DNA of 48,347 nucleotides from Actinomycetes bacterium (lineage in GTDB: Bacteria > Actinomycetota > CALGFH01), in NCBI GenBank assembly GCA_030146615.1, contig JASLBL010000669.1, forward strand, positions 1-48,347, in the 5' to 3' direction. Under the pieces are notes generated by a model. The model made no database searches. It was not told the origin of the DNA and saw only the letters and a list, made by a program, of their open reading frames with translations. Positions 33,304 to 41,589 of this stretch are shown here, piece by piece. The translations under genes were made by a program, and so were the position numbers. Each line of letters begins with the position of its first letter. Positions within the stretch are counted from its first letter, which is position 1.

Positions 33304-34779
33304 TCAGCCGCCGTAGCGCAGGTAAACGGTCTTGCGGCGCACGTACCGGTCGTAGCCGTGGCGGCCGTCGTCGCCGCCCAGGCCCGACAGCTTCCAGCCG
33401 CTGTGGAAGGCCTGGAACTGCTCGGGGCCGACCTCGTTGACGTAGACCTCACCGAACTCGAGCTCGTCGGTGGCCCGCATGGCCGTCCGCAGGCTCTCGG
33501 TGAACACATAGGAGGTCAGGCCGTAGTCGGTCGAGTTGGCCCAACCCATCACCTGGTCGTGGTCGTCGAAGGGGAGGATCGGCAGGACCGGCCCGAACAC
33601 CTCCCGCTGGACGATCTCCATGTCGTTGCTGACGCCGGTGAGCACGGTCGGGGCGAACCAGTGGCCGCGCGCGAACCGGTCGCCCTCGGGCCGGTCACCG
33701 CCCAGCACCACCTTGGCCCCGGCGGCCACCGCCCCGTCGACCAGGTCCTTGACCTTGCGCAACTCGGGCCCCGACACCTTGGGGCCGAGTTGGGTGTCGT
33801 CGCTGGACGGGTCGCCGATCCGGATCCCTTTGGCCAGCTCCACGAACCGGGCCACGAACTCGTCGTGGAGGCTGGCGTGCACGTAGGTCCGCTCGTTGCA
33901 GGTGCAGACCTGGCCGCAGTTCCAGAACCGGGCCTCGAACGCCTTGCGCACGGCCAGGTCCAGGTCGGCGTCGGGGTACACGATCACCGGGGCCTTGCCG
34001 CCCAGCTCCAGCGACACCGCCATGACCTTGTCGGCCGCCTGGGCCAGGATCTCCCGGCCGGCCCTAGTCGACCCGGTCAGGGTGACCATCGAGGTGAGGG
34101 GGTGCTCGACCAGCTGGCGGCCGACCACCCGGCCGGCCCCGCAGACCACGTTGACCAGCCCGTCGGGCAGCCCCGCGAGCTGGCAGACCCTGGCCATGGC
34201 CAGGGCCGACAGCGGGGTCAGCTCGCTCGGCTTGACGACCACGGCATTGCCGGCCATCAGGGCCGGACCGACCTTGCGGGCGAAGATGGCCGCCGGGAAG
34301 TTCCAGGGGATGATGGCGACCACCACCCCGTACGGCTCCTCGCGGATGGCGATCTGCTCGCCGGCGGTGTCGGGGGCGACCAGCTCGCCGACGTCGCGGT
34401 ACTTGTTGGCAAGGGCGACGTCCAGGAACGCCTTGGCGCCGTCGATCTCGCCGCGGGCCTCGCCGATGGGCTTGCCCTGCTCGGCGACGACGATCCGGGC
34501 CAGCTCCTCGGCGTGAGTGTCGAGCTCTTCCAGGACCGCGGCCAGCACCTGGGCCCGCTGCGGGTGGCTGGTCCTGGCCCAGGCCCGCTGGGCGGCCGCG
34601 GCCGCCTCCAGCGCCTCGGTGACCTGGTCGGCGGTGGCCTCGGGAACGGCGGCCAGCTCCTGGCCGGTGGCCGGGTCCTCCACCGGCCGGGTCTGGTCGG
34701 CGGTGACCCTTCGCCCGCCGATCAGCAGGGCCGGCTCGGGGCCGAGGAGGGTGGTCGGGCCGAACAGGGTGGCGGTCAT
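33304..34779 (-). CDS. NAD-dependent aldehyde dehydrogenase, AldA-like
   Basis: A 491-residue aldehyde dehydrogenase with all catalytic residues: Asn160 (PWN), Glu258 (LELGGK) and Cys292 (GQVC). The run NCGQVCTCNERTYVH and the end FHSGWKLSGLGGDDGRHGYDRYVRRKTVYL are typical of AldA, the lactaldehyde/glycolaldehyde dehydrogenase. This suggests lactaldehyde formed from a 6-deoxysugar, or glycolaldehyde from a pentose, is oxidised to the acid. The start at ATG 34779 overlaps the upstream stop (ATGA) and has GGAGGG seven bases upstream. Confidence 0.93.
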   Translation of the reverse strand: MTATLFGPTTLLGPEPALLIGGRRVTADQTRPVEDPATGQELAAVPEATADQVTEALEAAAAAQRAWARTSHPQRAQVLAAVLEELDTHAEELARIVVAEQGKPIGEARGEIDGAKAFLDVALANKYRDVGELVAPDTAGEQIAIREEPYGVVVAIIPWNFPAAIFARKVGPALMAGNAVVVKPSELTPLSALAMARVCQLAGLPDGLVNVVCGAGRVVGRQLVEHPLTSMVTLTGSTRAGREILAQAADKVMAVSLELGGKAPVIVYPDADLDLAVRKAFEARFWNCGQVCTCNERTYVHASLHDEFVARFVELAKGIRIGDPSSDDTQLGPKVSGPELRKVKDLVDGAVAAGAKVVLGGDRPEGDRFARGHWFAPTVLTGVSNDMEIVQREVFGPVLPILPFDDHDQVMGWANSTDYGLTSYVFTESLRTAMRATDELEFGEVYVNEVGPEQFQAFHSGWKLSGLGGDDGRHGYDRYVRRKTVYLRYGG

Positions 34780-35828
34780 GGGGCGTCCCTCCGCGCGTCG
34801 TCGGGTCGGGGGTCGAGCAGCGCCTTGACGGCGGCGCGGCCGGCGATCGCCGCGAAGGCGTCCTGCCAGCCGGTCAGGGGGAACACGGTGGCCAGCGGGG
34901 TGGGGTCGACCGCTCCGGTGGCCAGCAGGGCCAGGGCGCTGTCCCAGCTGGACCAGGACGACGACAGCGAGAAGCTGACGTCCAGGGCGCGCTGCATGGC
35001 CAGGTCCCAGGGGACGGCCAGGGTGGGATGGCCGCTCATGCCGAGCACGCACAGCCGCCCACGCCGGCGCAGGGCGGCGATGCCGGCGGCGACCGCGCTG
35101 GCCGAGCCCGAGCACTCCAGCACCAGGTCGACCCCCCGGCCGCCGGTGACCTCGAAGGCGCGGCCGGCCACGTCGGCCTGGCTGGCGTCCCAGGTCTCGA
35201 GTCCGAGCCGGCCGGCCAGCTCCAGCCGCGGCCGGCTGGAGGCGCGGCCGACGACCACGGTCCGGCCGGCCCCGCAGGCCCGGGCGACCATGGCCGCCAG
35301 CAGCCCCACTGCCCCCGGTCCCAGGACGACCACGGTCGACCCGGGCTCGACCGGCGTCCGCTCGATCGCGGTCACAGCGATGGCGGTCGGCTCGCACAGG
35401 GCGGCGGCCAGGTCGCCAACCGGGTCCGGGACCCGGTGCAGCAGGTGGGCCGGGACCGCGACCCGCTCGGCCATGCCGCCGTCGATGCCCCAGCCGGGCG
35501 ACCGCTTGTGCGGGCACAGCTCGGCGTGGCCGCGCCGGCACAGGTGGCAGCGGCCGCAGGCCAGCGAGTGGGGCTCGCACACCACCCGCTCGCCGGCCGA
35601 CCAGCCGTCGACCTCGGCGCCCAGGTTGGCCACCCGGCCGGTGAACTCGTGGCCGAGGGTGACCGGGGGCCAGCTGGGGAAGTGGTTGTGGGCGATGTGC
35701 AGGTCGGTGCCGCAGATGCCGGCGTAGGTGACCTCCAGCACCACCCAGCCCGGCTCCGGCTTGGGCTCGGGAACCTCGACCAGCTCCAGGTGCTCGTCGG
35801 CACTGGAGAGCTTGCGCAGCGCCTTCAC
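34776..35828 (-). CDS. Zinc-dependent alcohol dehydrogenase (polyol/threonine type) 1
   Basis: A 350-residue medium-chain dehydrogenase. Catalytic-zinc ligands are Cys in GICGTDLHI and the GHEF His-Glu; the structural-zinc loop CGRCHLCRRGHAELC is complete. The Rossmann motif is VLGPGAVGLLAAMVARACG. It resembles sorbitol, threonine or galactitol dehydrogenases. The GTG start overlaps the upstream gene's stop (GTGA). It probably oxidises or reduces a hydroxyl of a sugar intermediate. Confidence 0.92.
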   Translation of the reverse strand: MKALRKLSSADEHLELVEVPEPKPEPGWVVLEVTYAGICGTDLHIAHNHFPSWPPVTLGHEFTGRVANLGAEVDGWSAGERVVCEPHSLACGRCHLCRRGHAELCPHKRSPGWGIDGGMAERVAVPAHLLHRVPDPVGDLAAALCEPTAIAVTAIERTPVEPGSTVVVLGPGAVGLLAAMVARACGAGRTVVVGRASSRPRLELAGRLGLETWDASQADVAGRAFEVTGGRGVDLVLECSGSASAVAAGIAALRRRGRLCVLGMSGHPTLAVPWDLAMQRALDVSFSLSSSWSSWDSALALLATGAVDPTPLATVFPLTGWQDAFAAIAGRAAVKALLDPRPDDARRDAP

Positions 35829-36808
35829 GGCGACCCCTTGAGCAGCACCTTGACCTCCCGGCCGGCGCGCAGGCCCTCGACCGCCGAGGCGGCGTCGGCC
35901 AGCGGCGCCGACCGGGTGATCAGGGGGTCCGGGTCGAAGCGGCCCCCGGCGACCATGTCGGTGGCGACCCGGAGGTCGTCACGCGAGTAGACCCGGGTGC
36001 CGAGCACAGTGACCTCCTTGAAGGTCAGGGTCTGGAGGTCGAGGGGGGCCGGTGCCCCGTAGACGCCGACCAGGACGACCCGGCCGCCCGGGACGGCGGC
36101 GTCGGCCAGGCCGGCCGCCACCGCCGGATGGGCGGCCGCGTCGAAGACCACCTCGGCGGCGGCCCCGGCCAGCGACTCGGCGGTCTCGAACCCCAGGTCG
36201 GCGGCGAGCCGGCGCCGGGCGGCCACCGGCTCGGTGACCAGGACCCGGCCGGCCCCGGCCAGCCGGGCGCAGCTGGCCACGGCCAGGCCGATCGGGCCGG
36301 CCCCGGCCACGGCGACCTCCTCGCCGAGGGCCAGCCCGGACCGGCGCACGGCCCGCACGGCCACGGCAAGCGGCTCGGCGAAGGCGAGCCGGCGCAGGTC
36401 GGCGTGGTCGGGGACCGGGAGCACCCGGTCGGCGGCGACCGCCACCTGCTCGGCGGCGCCGCCGGGGACGTCGATGCCCCGGAGGCGCAGGTTGGCGCAG
36501 GTGTGGGGGCGACCGCCGCGGCAGGGCCGGCAGGTGCCGCAGGGCAGCAGCGGATCGACCACCACCTTGGTGCCGGCGGCCAGCCCGCCGACGCCGGTGT
36601 GCAGCCGGCCCGACAGCTCATGGCCGAGCACGATGCCGGGCCGGGCCCTGGGGTGCTCGCCAGCGCAGATGTGCAGGTCGGTGCCGCACAAGCCGCACCA
36701 GGCGACATCGACCAGGACCTCGCCGTCGGCAGCCACGGGCCGGGGCCGCTCGGCCACCCTCACCCGGGAGCCGCCCTCCCAGACCAGCGCCCGCATCGAC
36801 CCGCTCAT
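35825..36808 (-). CDS. Zinc-dependent alcohol dehydrogenase 2
   Basis: A 327-residue medium-chain dehydrogenase, slightly short for the family. GLCGTDLHI and GHELSG give the catalytic zinc site, CGTCRPCRGGRPHTC the structural zinc, and VAGAGPIGLAVASCARLAG the NAD site. It differs clearly from its neighbour and may use another intermediate. ATG 36808 overlaps the stop of the enolase-type gene (ATGA). Confidence 0.92.
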   Translation of the reverse strand: MSGSMRALVWEGGSRVRVAERPRPVAADGEVLVDVAWCGLCGTDLHICAGEHPRARPGIVLGHELSGRLHTGVGGLAAGTKVVVDPLLPCGTCRPCRGGRPHTCANLRLRGIDVPGGAAEQVAVAADRVLPVPDHADLRRLAFAEPLAVAVRAVRRSGLALGEEVAVAGAGPIGLAVASCARLAGAGRVLVTEPVAARRRLAADLGFETAESLAGAAAEVVFDAAAHPAVAAGLADAAVPGGRVVLVGVYGAPAPLDLQTLTFKEVTVLGTRVYSRDDLRVATDMVAGGRFDPDPLITRSAPLADAASAVEGLRAGREVKVLLKGSP

Positions 36809-38028
36809 GGCAGCTCGCTGGTTCGCGGCGGGGCGGTGCGGTAGCGGCGCAGGGTCGTCTGGTCGAGCCGGATGCCCAGCCCGGGCCGTTCCGGCACGGT
36901 CACGACCGCGTCGGCGTCGGGCTCGATCGGCTCGGTCAGCAGCTCGGTGCGCAGGGCGTTGGGGTTCTGGTCGAATTCGAGCAGGTAGCAGTTGGGCAGC
37001 GAGGTCATGAAGTGCAGGTTGGCGGCGATGCTGACCGCGGTGGAGTAGACGTGCGGGACACACGGCAGGCCGGCAGCGTACGCCAGTGCGGCGATCCGGC
37101 GGCAGGCGGTGATCCCGCCGGCCCAGATCACGTCCGGCTGGACGACGTCGACGGCGCCGGCGTTGATCAGGTCGCGGAACCCCGACAGCTGGCTCTCGGT
37201 CTCGTACCCGGCCACGGGGACATCCAGGGCCGCGGCCAGCCGGGCGCTGCCGGCCCGGTCGTCGGTGCCGACCGGCTCCTCGAACCAGTGGATCCCCAGC
37301 CGGTCGTACTCGCGCCCGGCGGCCAGGGCGGTGGACGGGTTCCAGGCGTTGTTGGCGTCGACCATGAGGCGGAAGTCGTCGCCGGTCGCCTCACGCACCG
37401 CTCGCACCCGGGCCAGGTCCTCCTCGAACGAGACGATCGCGAATCCCGGCTCCACCATGTGCGCCAGTGGGTTCATCGGGGTCTCAGGCGTACGGCCGAC
37501 CTTCATCTTGCCGTGGCCGTACCCGCGGGCCGCGCACGCCTTGAACTCCTCGGCCACGGCCGAGGCGTCCTTGCCGTCGAAATAGAAGCCGGCGCTCGCG
37601 TACGCCCGAACCGTGCGCTGGTGGCCGCCGAGCAGACGGAACAGCGGCAGCCCGGCGAGCTGGCCGACCAGGTCCCAGACGGCGATGTCGATGCCGGAGA
37701 TCGCCATGGGCAGCGCGCCGCCGGTCCCGAGCTGGTGGGACGGCCAGAGCATCCGCTGCCACAGCAGCTCGGGCTGGGTCGGGTCGGCGCCGAGGACGCG
37801 GGGGGCGAGCACGTCGTGGATCAGGGACTCGGTGACCGATGCCGACCCGCCGTAGATGGCCGACTCCCCGGTGCCCACGCGGCCGTCGTCGCAGGTGACC
37901 TCGACCAGCAGCGCGGCCCGGCCAGGAATGTAGTGCACGGCGTCGGCCATCGGCGCGTCCAAGGGGTAGTTCACGCCATAGGTCGTGATCGACTCGATCT
38001 GGGGGGCCGTCCGGGAAGTCTCCGTCAT
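36805..38028 (-). CDS. Enolase-superfamily (mandelate racemase subgroup) acid-sugar dehydratase
   Basis: A 407-residue protein with N-terminal capping domain and C-terminal barrel. It has KMK (Lys174, Lys176), metal ligands Asp224 (VDANNAW), Glu250 (WFEEP) and Glu276 (GYETES), then Asp299 (QPDVIWAGG) and His326 (VPHVYST), the Lys/His-Asp pair of the mandelate-racemase subgroup. Most members of this subgroup dehydrate sugar acids to 2-keto-3-deoxy acids. The PNCYLLEFDQNPNAL segment does not match any substrate class I can name. Start ATG 38028 has GGGGGAG upstream. First intact gene of the minus-strand operon. Confidence 0.9.
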   Translation of the reverse strand: MTETSRTAPQIESITTYGVNYPLDAPMADAVHYIPGRAALLVEVTCDDGRVGTGESAIYGGSASVTESLIHDVLAPRVLGADPTQPELLWQRMLWPSHQLGTGGALPMAISGIDIAVWDLVGQLAGLPLFRLLGGHQRTVRAYASAGFYFDGKDASAVAEEFKACAARGYGHGKMKVGRTPETPMNPLAHMVEPGFAIVSFEEDLARVRAVREATGDDFRLMVDANNAWNPSTALAAGREYDRLGIHWFEEPVGTDDRAGSARLAAALDVPVAGYETESQLSGFRDLINAGAVDVVQPDVIWAGGITACRRIAALAYAAGLPCVPHVYSTAVSIAANLHFMTSLPNCYLLEFDQNPNALRTELLTEPIEPDADAVVTVPERPGLGIRLDQTTLRRYRTAPPRTSELP

Positions 38029-38102
38029 CGTTGGCAACTCCCCCATGCAGGCGGTCGACCCAAGTTTGCCCCCCGGCCCCTCATGCCTACCACCGGTGGC
38101 GT

Positions 38103-38252
38103 TCAGGAACCGCCAGCGCGGTCGTGCCGGCGGATGAACGCCTCCGCCTCGGCCCTGGACAGTGTGGCCTGGGCCCCCGACCGGGTCACGGCGAGGGCGG
38201 CCGCGTCCGCGGCGAACCGGGCCGCCTGCCCGGCGTCATGACCCTCTTCGCC
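38103..38252 (-). pseudogene. PfkB-family sugar kinase, C-terminal relic
   Basis: The frame reads EEGHDAGQAARFAADAAALAVTR, SGAQATLSRAEAEAFIRRHD and stops at 38103. This is the last helix pair of PfkB kinases (ribokinase, 2-keto-3-deoxygluconate kinase). The catalytic GAGD and all upstream sequence are lost. It lies 75 bases upstream of the dehydratase gene on the same strand, so it may once have been the operon's first gene and phosphorylated its product. Confidence 0.65.
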
Positions 38253-38267
38253 GTCGGTGGTCGCGGG

Positions 38268-38762
38268 TCAGGGATCCAGGTCGCTGTTGCGGAGGCGGGC
38301 GACCCGCCTGGCCTCCTCATAGACCGGCTCAAGGTAACGGTCAGGCGGGGCGGCGTGAGCCCGAGCACGCCGCTCCCCCCCAGACGCCGTCGAGCCGGTA
38401 GCCAGATCGGCTGGCATGGCAGCCGCGCCTCGACGCCGCAACGACGGGTCCCGACGCGCCAGTTCCTCCCGCAGGTTCCCGTTCTCGCGTTCGAGGTCGG
38501 CCATCTCGGCCGTCAGGTCCCGTTCGGCCCTGCGAAGCTCCCGGCGGCGGATGCGACGGGCCCGCCGCAGGCTCACCGACCCAACCACCAGCACACCGAT
38601 GACAAACCCGAGCCCAGCAACCACAGCCAACAGCTGGCCCTCGCTATAGCCGGTGAACGAGCGGTCCAGCACGGTGACGCTTCCGGCGGCGGTGTTCTCC
38701 AGCACAAGGTCGCCCACCAGGATGCCGCCGGCGATTGCCAGCAGGAAGAGCAGTATGGCCAT
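38268..38762 (-). CDS. LapA-like membrane protein with coiled coil
   Basis: A 164-residue protein. Two membrane helices (about residues 1-20, MAILLFLLAIAGGILVGDLV, and 45-65, LLAVVAGLGFVIGVLVVG) bracket a short outer loop with TVLDRSF, as in LapA/DUF1049 proteins. Then come a basic segment, a coiled coil (RDLTAEMADLERENGNLREEL, residues 80-102) and a flexible tail. Start ATG 38762 has GGAGG five bases upstream. Function unknown. Confidence 0.75.
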   Translation of the reverse strand: MAILLFLLAIAGGILVGDLVLENTAAGSVTVLDRSFTGYSEGQLLAVVAGLGFVIGVLVVGSVSLRRARRIRRRELRRAERDLTAEMADLERENGNLREELARRDPSLRRRGAAAMPADLATGSTASGGERRARAHAAPPDRYLEPVYEEARRVARLRNSDLDP

Positions 38763-39266
38763 GACTACCTCCGGTGAAGTACACGGACGAAGTCGGGTGT
38801 GGTCAGGAGCAGTGTTGGCGCCGGTTACTGCGGCGTTCGGGCACGAACGTTCCTCCTGGCACCGGCGGCACAAGAACATCGGGGGTCGCCGCCGACCACA
38901 GGGTTGGTGTCGGTCTGGGGGAAGACCAACGTGTGACCAACCGCTACCACGAACAGGTAGAGGTCGGCAACCTTGGAAGGCTTGCCATTCAGATCTAGCT
39001 GCTGTCCGGAGCGCGGCGGCCTCGGCGCTGTCTGACTGGCGCATCGGCCAGCTGCGCCGTGTGGCACCCAGCGAATGGCCGCCATTCAACCTCGGCCCTC
39101 AGTTGGCCGTTGACGATTCCACCCGCTATAGGTGGATCCGACGCAGTCCTACCGAATCGGTGTCGGCAGCGAAGAACCGCCTGTAACGCAACAGATGGCG
39201 CCGACGCTCTACTAGTCGGGTACGCCTGACTGTTGTGTCGCCGTCCGGCGCTGCCGGCTGTCACCT
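38763..39266. other. Intergenic region, no gene seen
   Basis: About 500 bases with lower local GC and no frame with sensible composition. It must carry the promoter for the LapA-like gene and perhaps for the surface-protein leader that follows. Confidence 0.4.
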
Positions 39267-39344
39267 GAGGAGGTCCCCCCCAACCCCTAACAGCAGCGAC
39301 CTCCTACTGCCCGTCCCCCACGTCTCGACCCGTGAGGTCGCTGC
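39267..39344 (+). promoter_or_regulatory. Mutually exclusive hairpins in surface-protein leader
   Basis: AGGAGGTC (39268-39275) can pair with GACCTCCT (39298-39305), 8 bp. GCAGCGACCTC (39293-39303) can instead pair with GAGGTCGCTGC (39334-39344), 11 bp. The shared GACCTC means only one can form. This geometry fits an attenuator or riboswitch-type leader 180 bases before the gene at 39521. No known riboswitch class is recognised. Confidence 0.4.
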
Positions 39345-39520
39345 CCCAAGAACGCTCTACAGCCTCAAACCGTCCGGTCAGCAGCCGCCACGGTCAGGTC
39401 GCGGACCTGGCTTGCGCTGTTTCGCCTCCTTCCCCCGAGGGCCAGAGGGCGGCTGTCTTGTTTGTCCTGTAGGTGGCGCGCGGCCGGCAGGTCGCCGCTC
39501 AGATCACGAGGTAGGGATGC

Positions 39521-40516
39521 ATGGCCAAACATATACGTCTCGGCAACCTGAAGAGGGCCCGCCTGCTGGTCGTGGCCGTGGTGGTGCTCACCGGGCTGAG
39601 CGTCACGGGAATCGCTCTTGCCGGCCAGGGTGACCCGGACAAGGTCCTGACGGTTGACAACCCCAACGTCTCCTGTGAGTCGCCGGTGGCGGGTCCCAAG
39701 GTTGAAGGGAACCTGGGGACAACGATCTCGTTCTCGGCGACAGCACCCATCGACTTCGTGACGGTCAAGTCCGGGAAGGGCGCGGTGGTGGTGTCTGCCC
39801 AGTTCGACACGACCTCAGGGCAGATCACGCTGTCGAAGGACGTCTCCAACTACGTCGTCTGGACCTGCCCACCGGCCACAACGACGAGCGGGGCAACCAC
39901 GACCACCGGGGCCACCACCACCACGGTCAAGCCCACGACCACGACCGGGGCGACCAGCACCTCGGGAGCGACCAGCACCACCGTCAAGCCCACGACCACG
40001 ACCGGGGCGACCAGCACCTCAGGGGCGACCAGCACCACGGTCAAGCCGACCACCACCACCGGAGCCACCACCACCACCGTCAAGCCGACCACCACCACCG
40101 GAGCCACCACCACTACGGTCAAGCCCACAACGACCACCGGGGCGACGACCACCACCGTCAAGCCGACCACCACCACCGGGGCGACGAGCACCTCGGGAGC
40201 GACGTCCACCACCGGCGCGACGACGACCACGGTCAAGCCGACCACCACCACCGGGGCGACGAGCACCTCGGGAGCGACGAGCACCTCGGGGGCGACGACG
40301 ACCAGCCGCGAGACCACCAGCAGCTCGGTCGGCGGCACGGGTTCGTCGGCCCCATCCACCTCGGTTGTTGGGGGCGTGTCGTCCACTCGGCCCGGAGGCG
40401 GTGGCGCCCTGCCCTTCACGGGTGGCGCCTCGCTGCCGATGCTGGCTGCGGCGCTGGGGCTGTTGGGGCTCGGGGTGGCGAGCGTGTTCGCGGGACGTCG
40501 GCGCCGTCGCGCATAG
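39521..40516 (+). CDS. Thr-rich cell-wall surface protein with LPFTG sorting signal
   Basis: A 331-residue protein. Basic N-terminus and signal peptide (VVAVVVLTGLSVTGIALAG, about residues 16-35), then a 75-residue beta-rich head with two Cys (52 and 116, probably a disulfide). Residues 118-270 are low-complexity Thr repeats of TTTVKPTTTTGA and TSTSGA type, likely an extended O-glycosylated stalk. The C-terminus has LPFTG (297-301), a hydrophobic helix and RRRRR, a sortase signal. No sortase gene is visible. A hairpin follows the gene. Confidence 0.88.
   Translation: MAKHIRLGNLKRARLLVVAVVVLTGLSVTGIALAGQGDPDKVLTVDNPNVSCESPVAGPKVEGNLGTTISFSATAPIDFVTVKSGKGAVVVSAQFDTTSGQITLSKDVSNYVVWTCPPATTTSGATTTTGATTTTVKPTTTTGATSTSGATSTTVKPTTTTGATSTSGATSTTVKPTTTTGATTTTVKPTTTTGATTTTVKPTTTTGATTTTVKPTTTTGATSTSGATSTTGATTTTVKPTTTTGATSTSGATSTSGATTTSRETTSSSVGGTGSSAPSTSVVGGVSSTRPGGGGALPFTGGASLPMLAAALGLLGLGVASVFAGRRRRRA
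39890..40315 (+). repeat. Thr-stalk tandem repeats
   Basis: Units of about 36 bases encoding TTTTVKPTTTTGA and interspersed TSTSGA blocks are repeated about eight times with near-identical DNA. The tract is prone to copy-number change and to assembly collapse. Confidence 0.85.
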
Positions 40517-40561
40517 CCGGCGCGGCACGAGGATGGCGCGCTGGTGAAGTGAGTGACGGCA

Positions 40562-40600
40562 GATCGGCAGGGGCGGTCAGCTGTGCCGCCCTTGCCGATC
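40562..40600 (+). terminator. Strong hairpin terminator after the surface-protein gene
   Basis: Arms GATCGGCAGGGGCGG and CCGCCCTTGCCGATC pair over 15 bp with one G-U pair and a 9-base loop, 45 bases after the stop. It ends 16 bases before the next gene. Confidence 0.75.
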
Positions 40601-40616
40601 GCCGACCCGCTCGACG

Positions 40617-41525
40617 ATGCCGATCGATGGCGAGGGGTGGACGGATGTGAGTGCGGCGGCCGACATAGCGCCTGGGTTGGAGCCGGTGACCGACCTGCAG
40701 CCGGCAACTGATGGTCATGGCACGGCCGCGGCGCCGATGCCGACCAGAACGGCGCTCACCTTGATCTTTCCCTGCTACAACGAGGCCAAGCGCCTGCCCC
40801 AGACCCTGGCCCTCTACCTCGCCGAGCTGTCACGGCGGCCCGGCGAGGTGGAGGTCCTGGTCGTGGATGACGGGTCGACCGACCAGACCTTCGCCGTCGC
40901 CCGCGCCGTCGCGGCACGGGATGACCGGGTGCGGGTCATCCGCAGCCAGCCCAACCATGGCAAGGGCTTTGGTGTACGCACTGGCGTGCTCGAGGCCGAC
41001 GGTGAGCTGATCGTGTTCACCGACGCCGACGGCTCCTACGGACCAGGAGAGGTGGCCAAGGTCACGGCCGCACTCGCCGACGCTCCGGTGGCCATCGGCT
41101 CGCGACCGGCCGGCTGGGCCACCGGGCCGCCGGCCCGCCGGTTGGCCAGCCGGCTGTTCAACCGCGCCATCCAGGCGCTCCTCGGCCTGCCGTTCGGTGA
41201 CACCCAGTGCGGTTTGAAGGGCTTTCGCCGCCAGGCGGCCCTGGAGGTGTTCGGCCGCGCCCGGCTGGACGGCTTCGCGTTCGACGTCGAGCTCCTGTTC
41301 CTGGCCCGTCGGCTCGGCCTACGGGTCAGTGAGGTCCCGGTCCGCGCCGAGGAGCGCGATGGCAGCAAGGTCCAACTCGTGGTCGACGCCCTGGGCATGC
41401 TGGGCGACGTGCTGCGGGTGCGACGTTGGGCCATGAGCGGCGGCTACGGCAGCGCTGTCCGCCAGGTGCCCGACGCTTCCCCTGCGCTTGGCGCCGAACT
41501 CGGCCGGGCCGCACAGCTCGGCTGA
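40617..41525 (+). CDS. Family 2 glycosyltransferase (dolichyl-phosphate-glucose-synthase-like)
   Basis: A 302-residue GT2. A variable 40-residue lead precedes LTLIFPCYNEAKRLPQTL; nucleotide-binding VVDDGSTD (84-89) and the metal motif FTDADGS (136-138 DAD) follow, then GSRPAG, DTQCGLKGFRR and FDVELLFLARRLG. No C-terminal membrane helices are seen. It likely transfers a hexose to polyprenyl phosphate. The start is uncertain: ATG 40617 is given, GTG 40646 has a better SD (GAGGGG). The adjacent surface protein could be a glycosylation target, but this is only an idea. Confidence 0.88.
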   Translation: MPIDGEGWTDVSAAADIAPGLEPVTDLQPATDGHGTAAAPMPTRTALTLIFPCYNEAKRLPQTLALYLAELSRRPGEVEVLVVDDGSTDQTFAVARAVAARDDRVRVIRSQPNHGKGFGVRTGVLEADGELIVFTDADGSYGPGEVAKVTAALADAPVAIGSRPAGWATGPPARRLASRLFNRAIQALLGLPFGDTQCGLKGFRRQAALEVFGRARLDGFAFDVELLFLARRLGLRVSEVPVRAEERDGSKVQLVVDALGMLGDVLRVRRWAMSGGYGSAVRQVPDASPALGAELGRAAQLG

Positions 41526-41589
41526 GGAGCAGGCGCATCCCTGCTCCATGGCCGCCAGACGACCTCGACGGCGAACACGGTTGGCGGCC

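Noticed and set aside
31113..35990. Very long plus-strand frames opposite the GMC and aldehyde dehydrogenase genes
   Set aside because: These are compositional shadows of high-GC genes; the minus-strand products have complete motifs.
38090..38099. Palindrome CCACCGGTGG before the dehydratase as IclR operator
   Set aside because: Only ten bases, inside sequence joined to the kinase relic, and without a second copy near the transporter promoter.
39890..40315. CRISPR array
   Set aside because: The repeat is coding, in frame and has no unique spacers.
39850..40707. Val-rich minus-strand frame opposite the Thr repeats
   Set aside because: The VVVVAPVVVVGLT repeats are simply the complement of the Thr codons of the surface protein.
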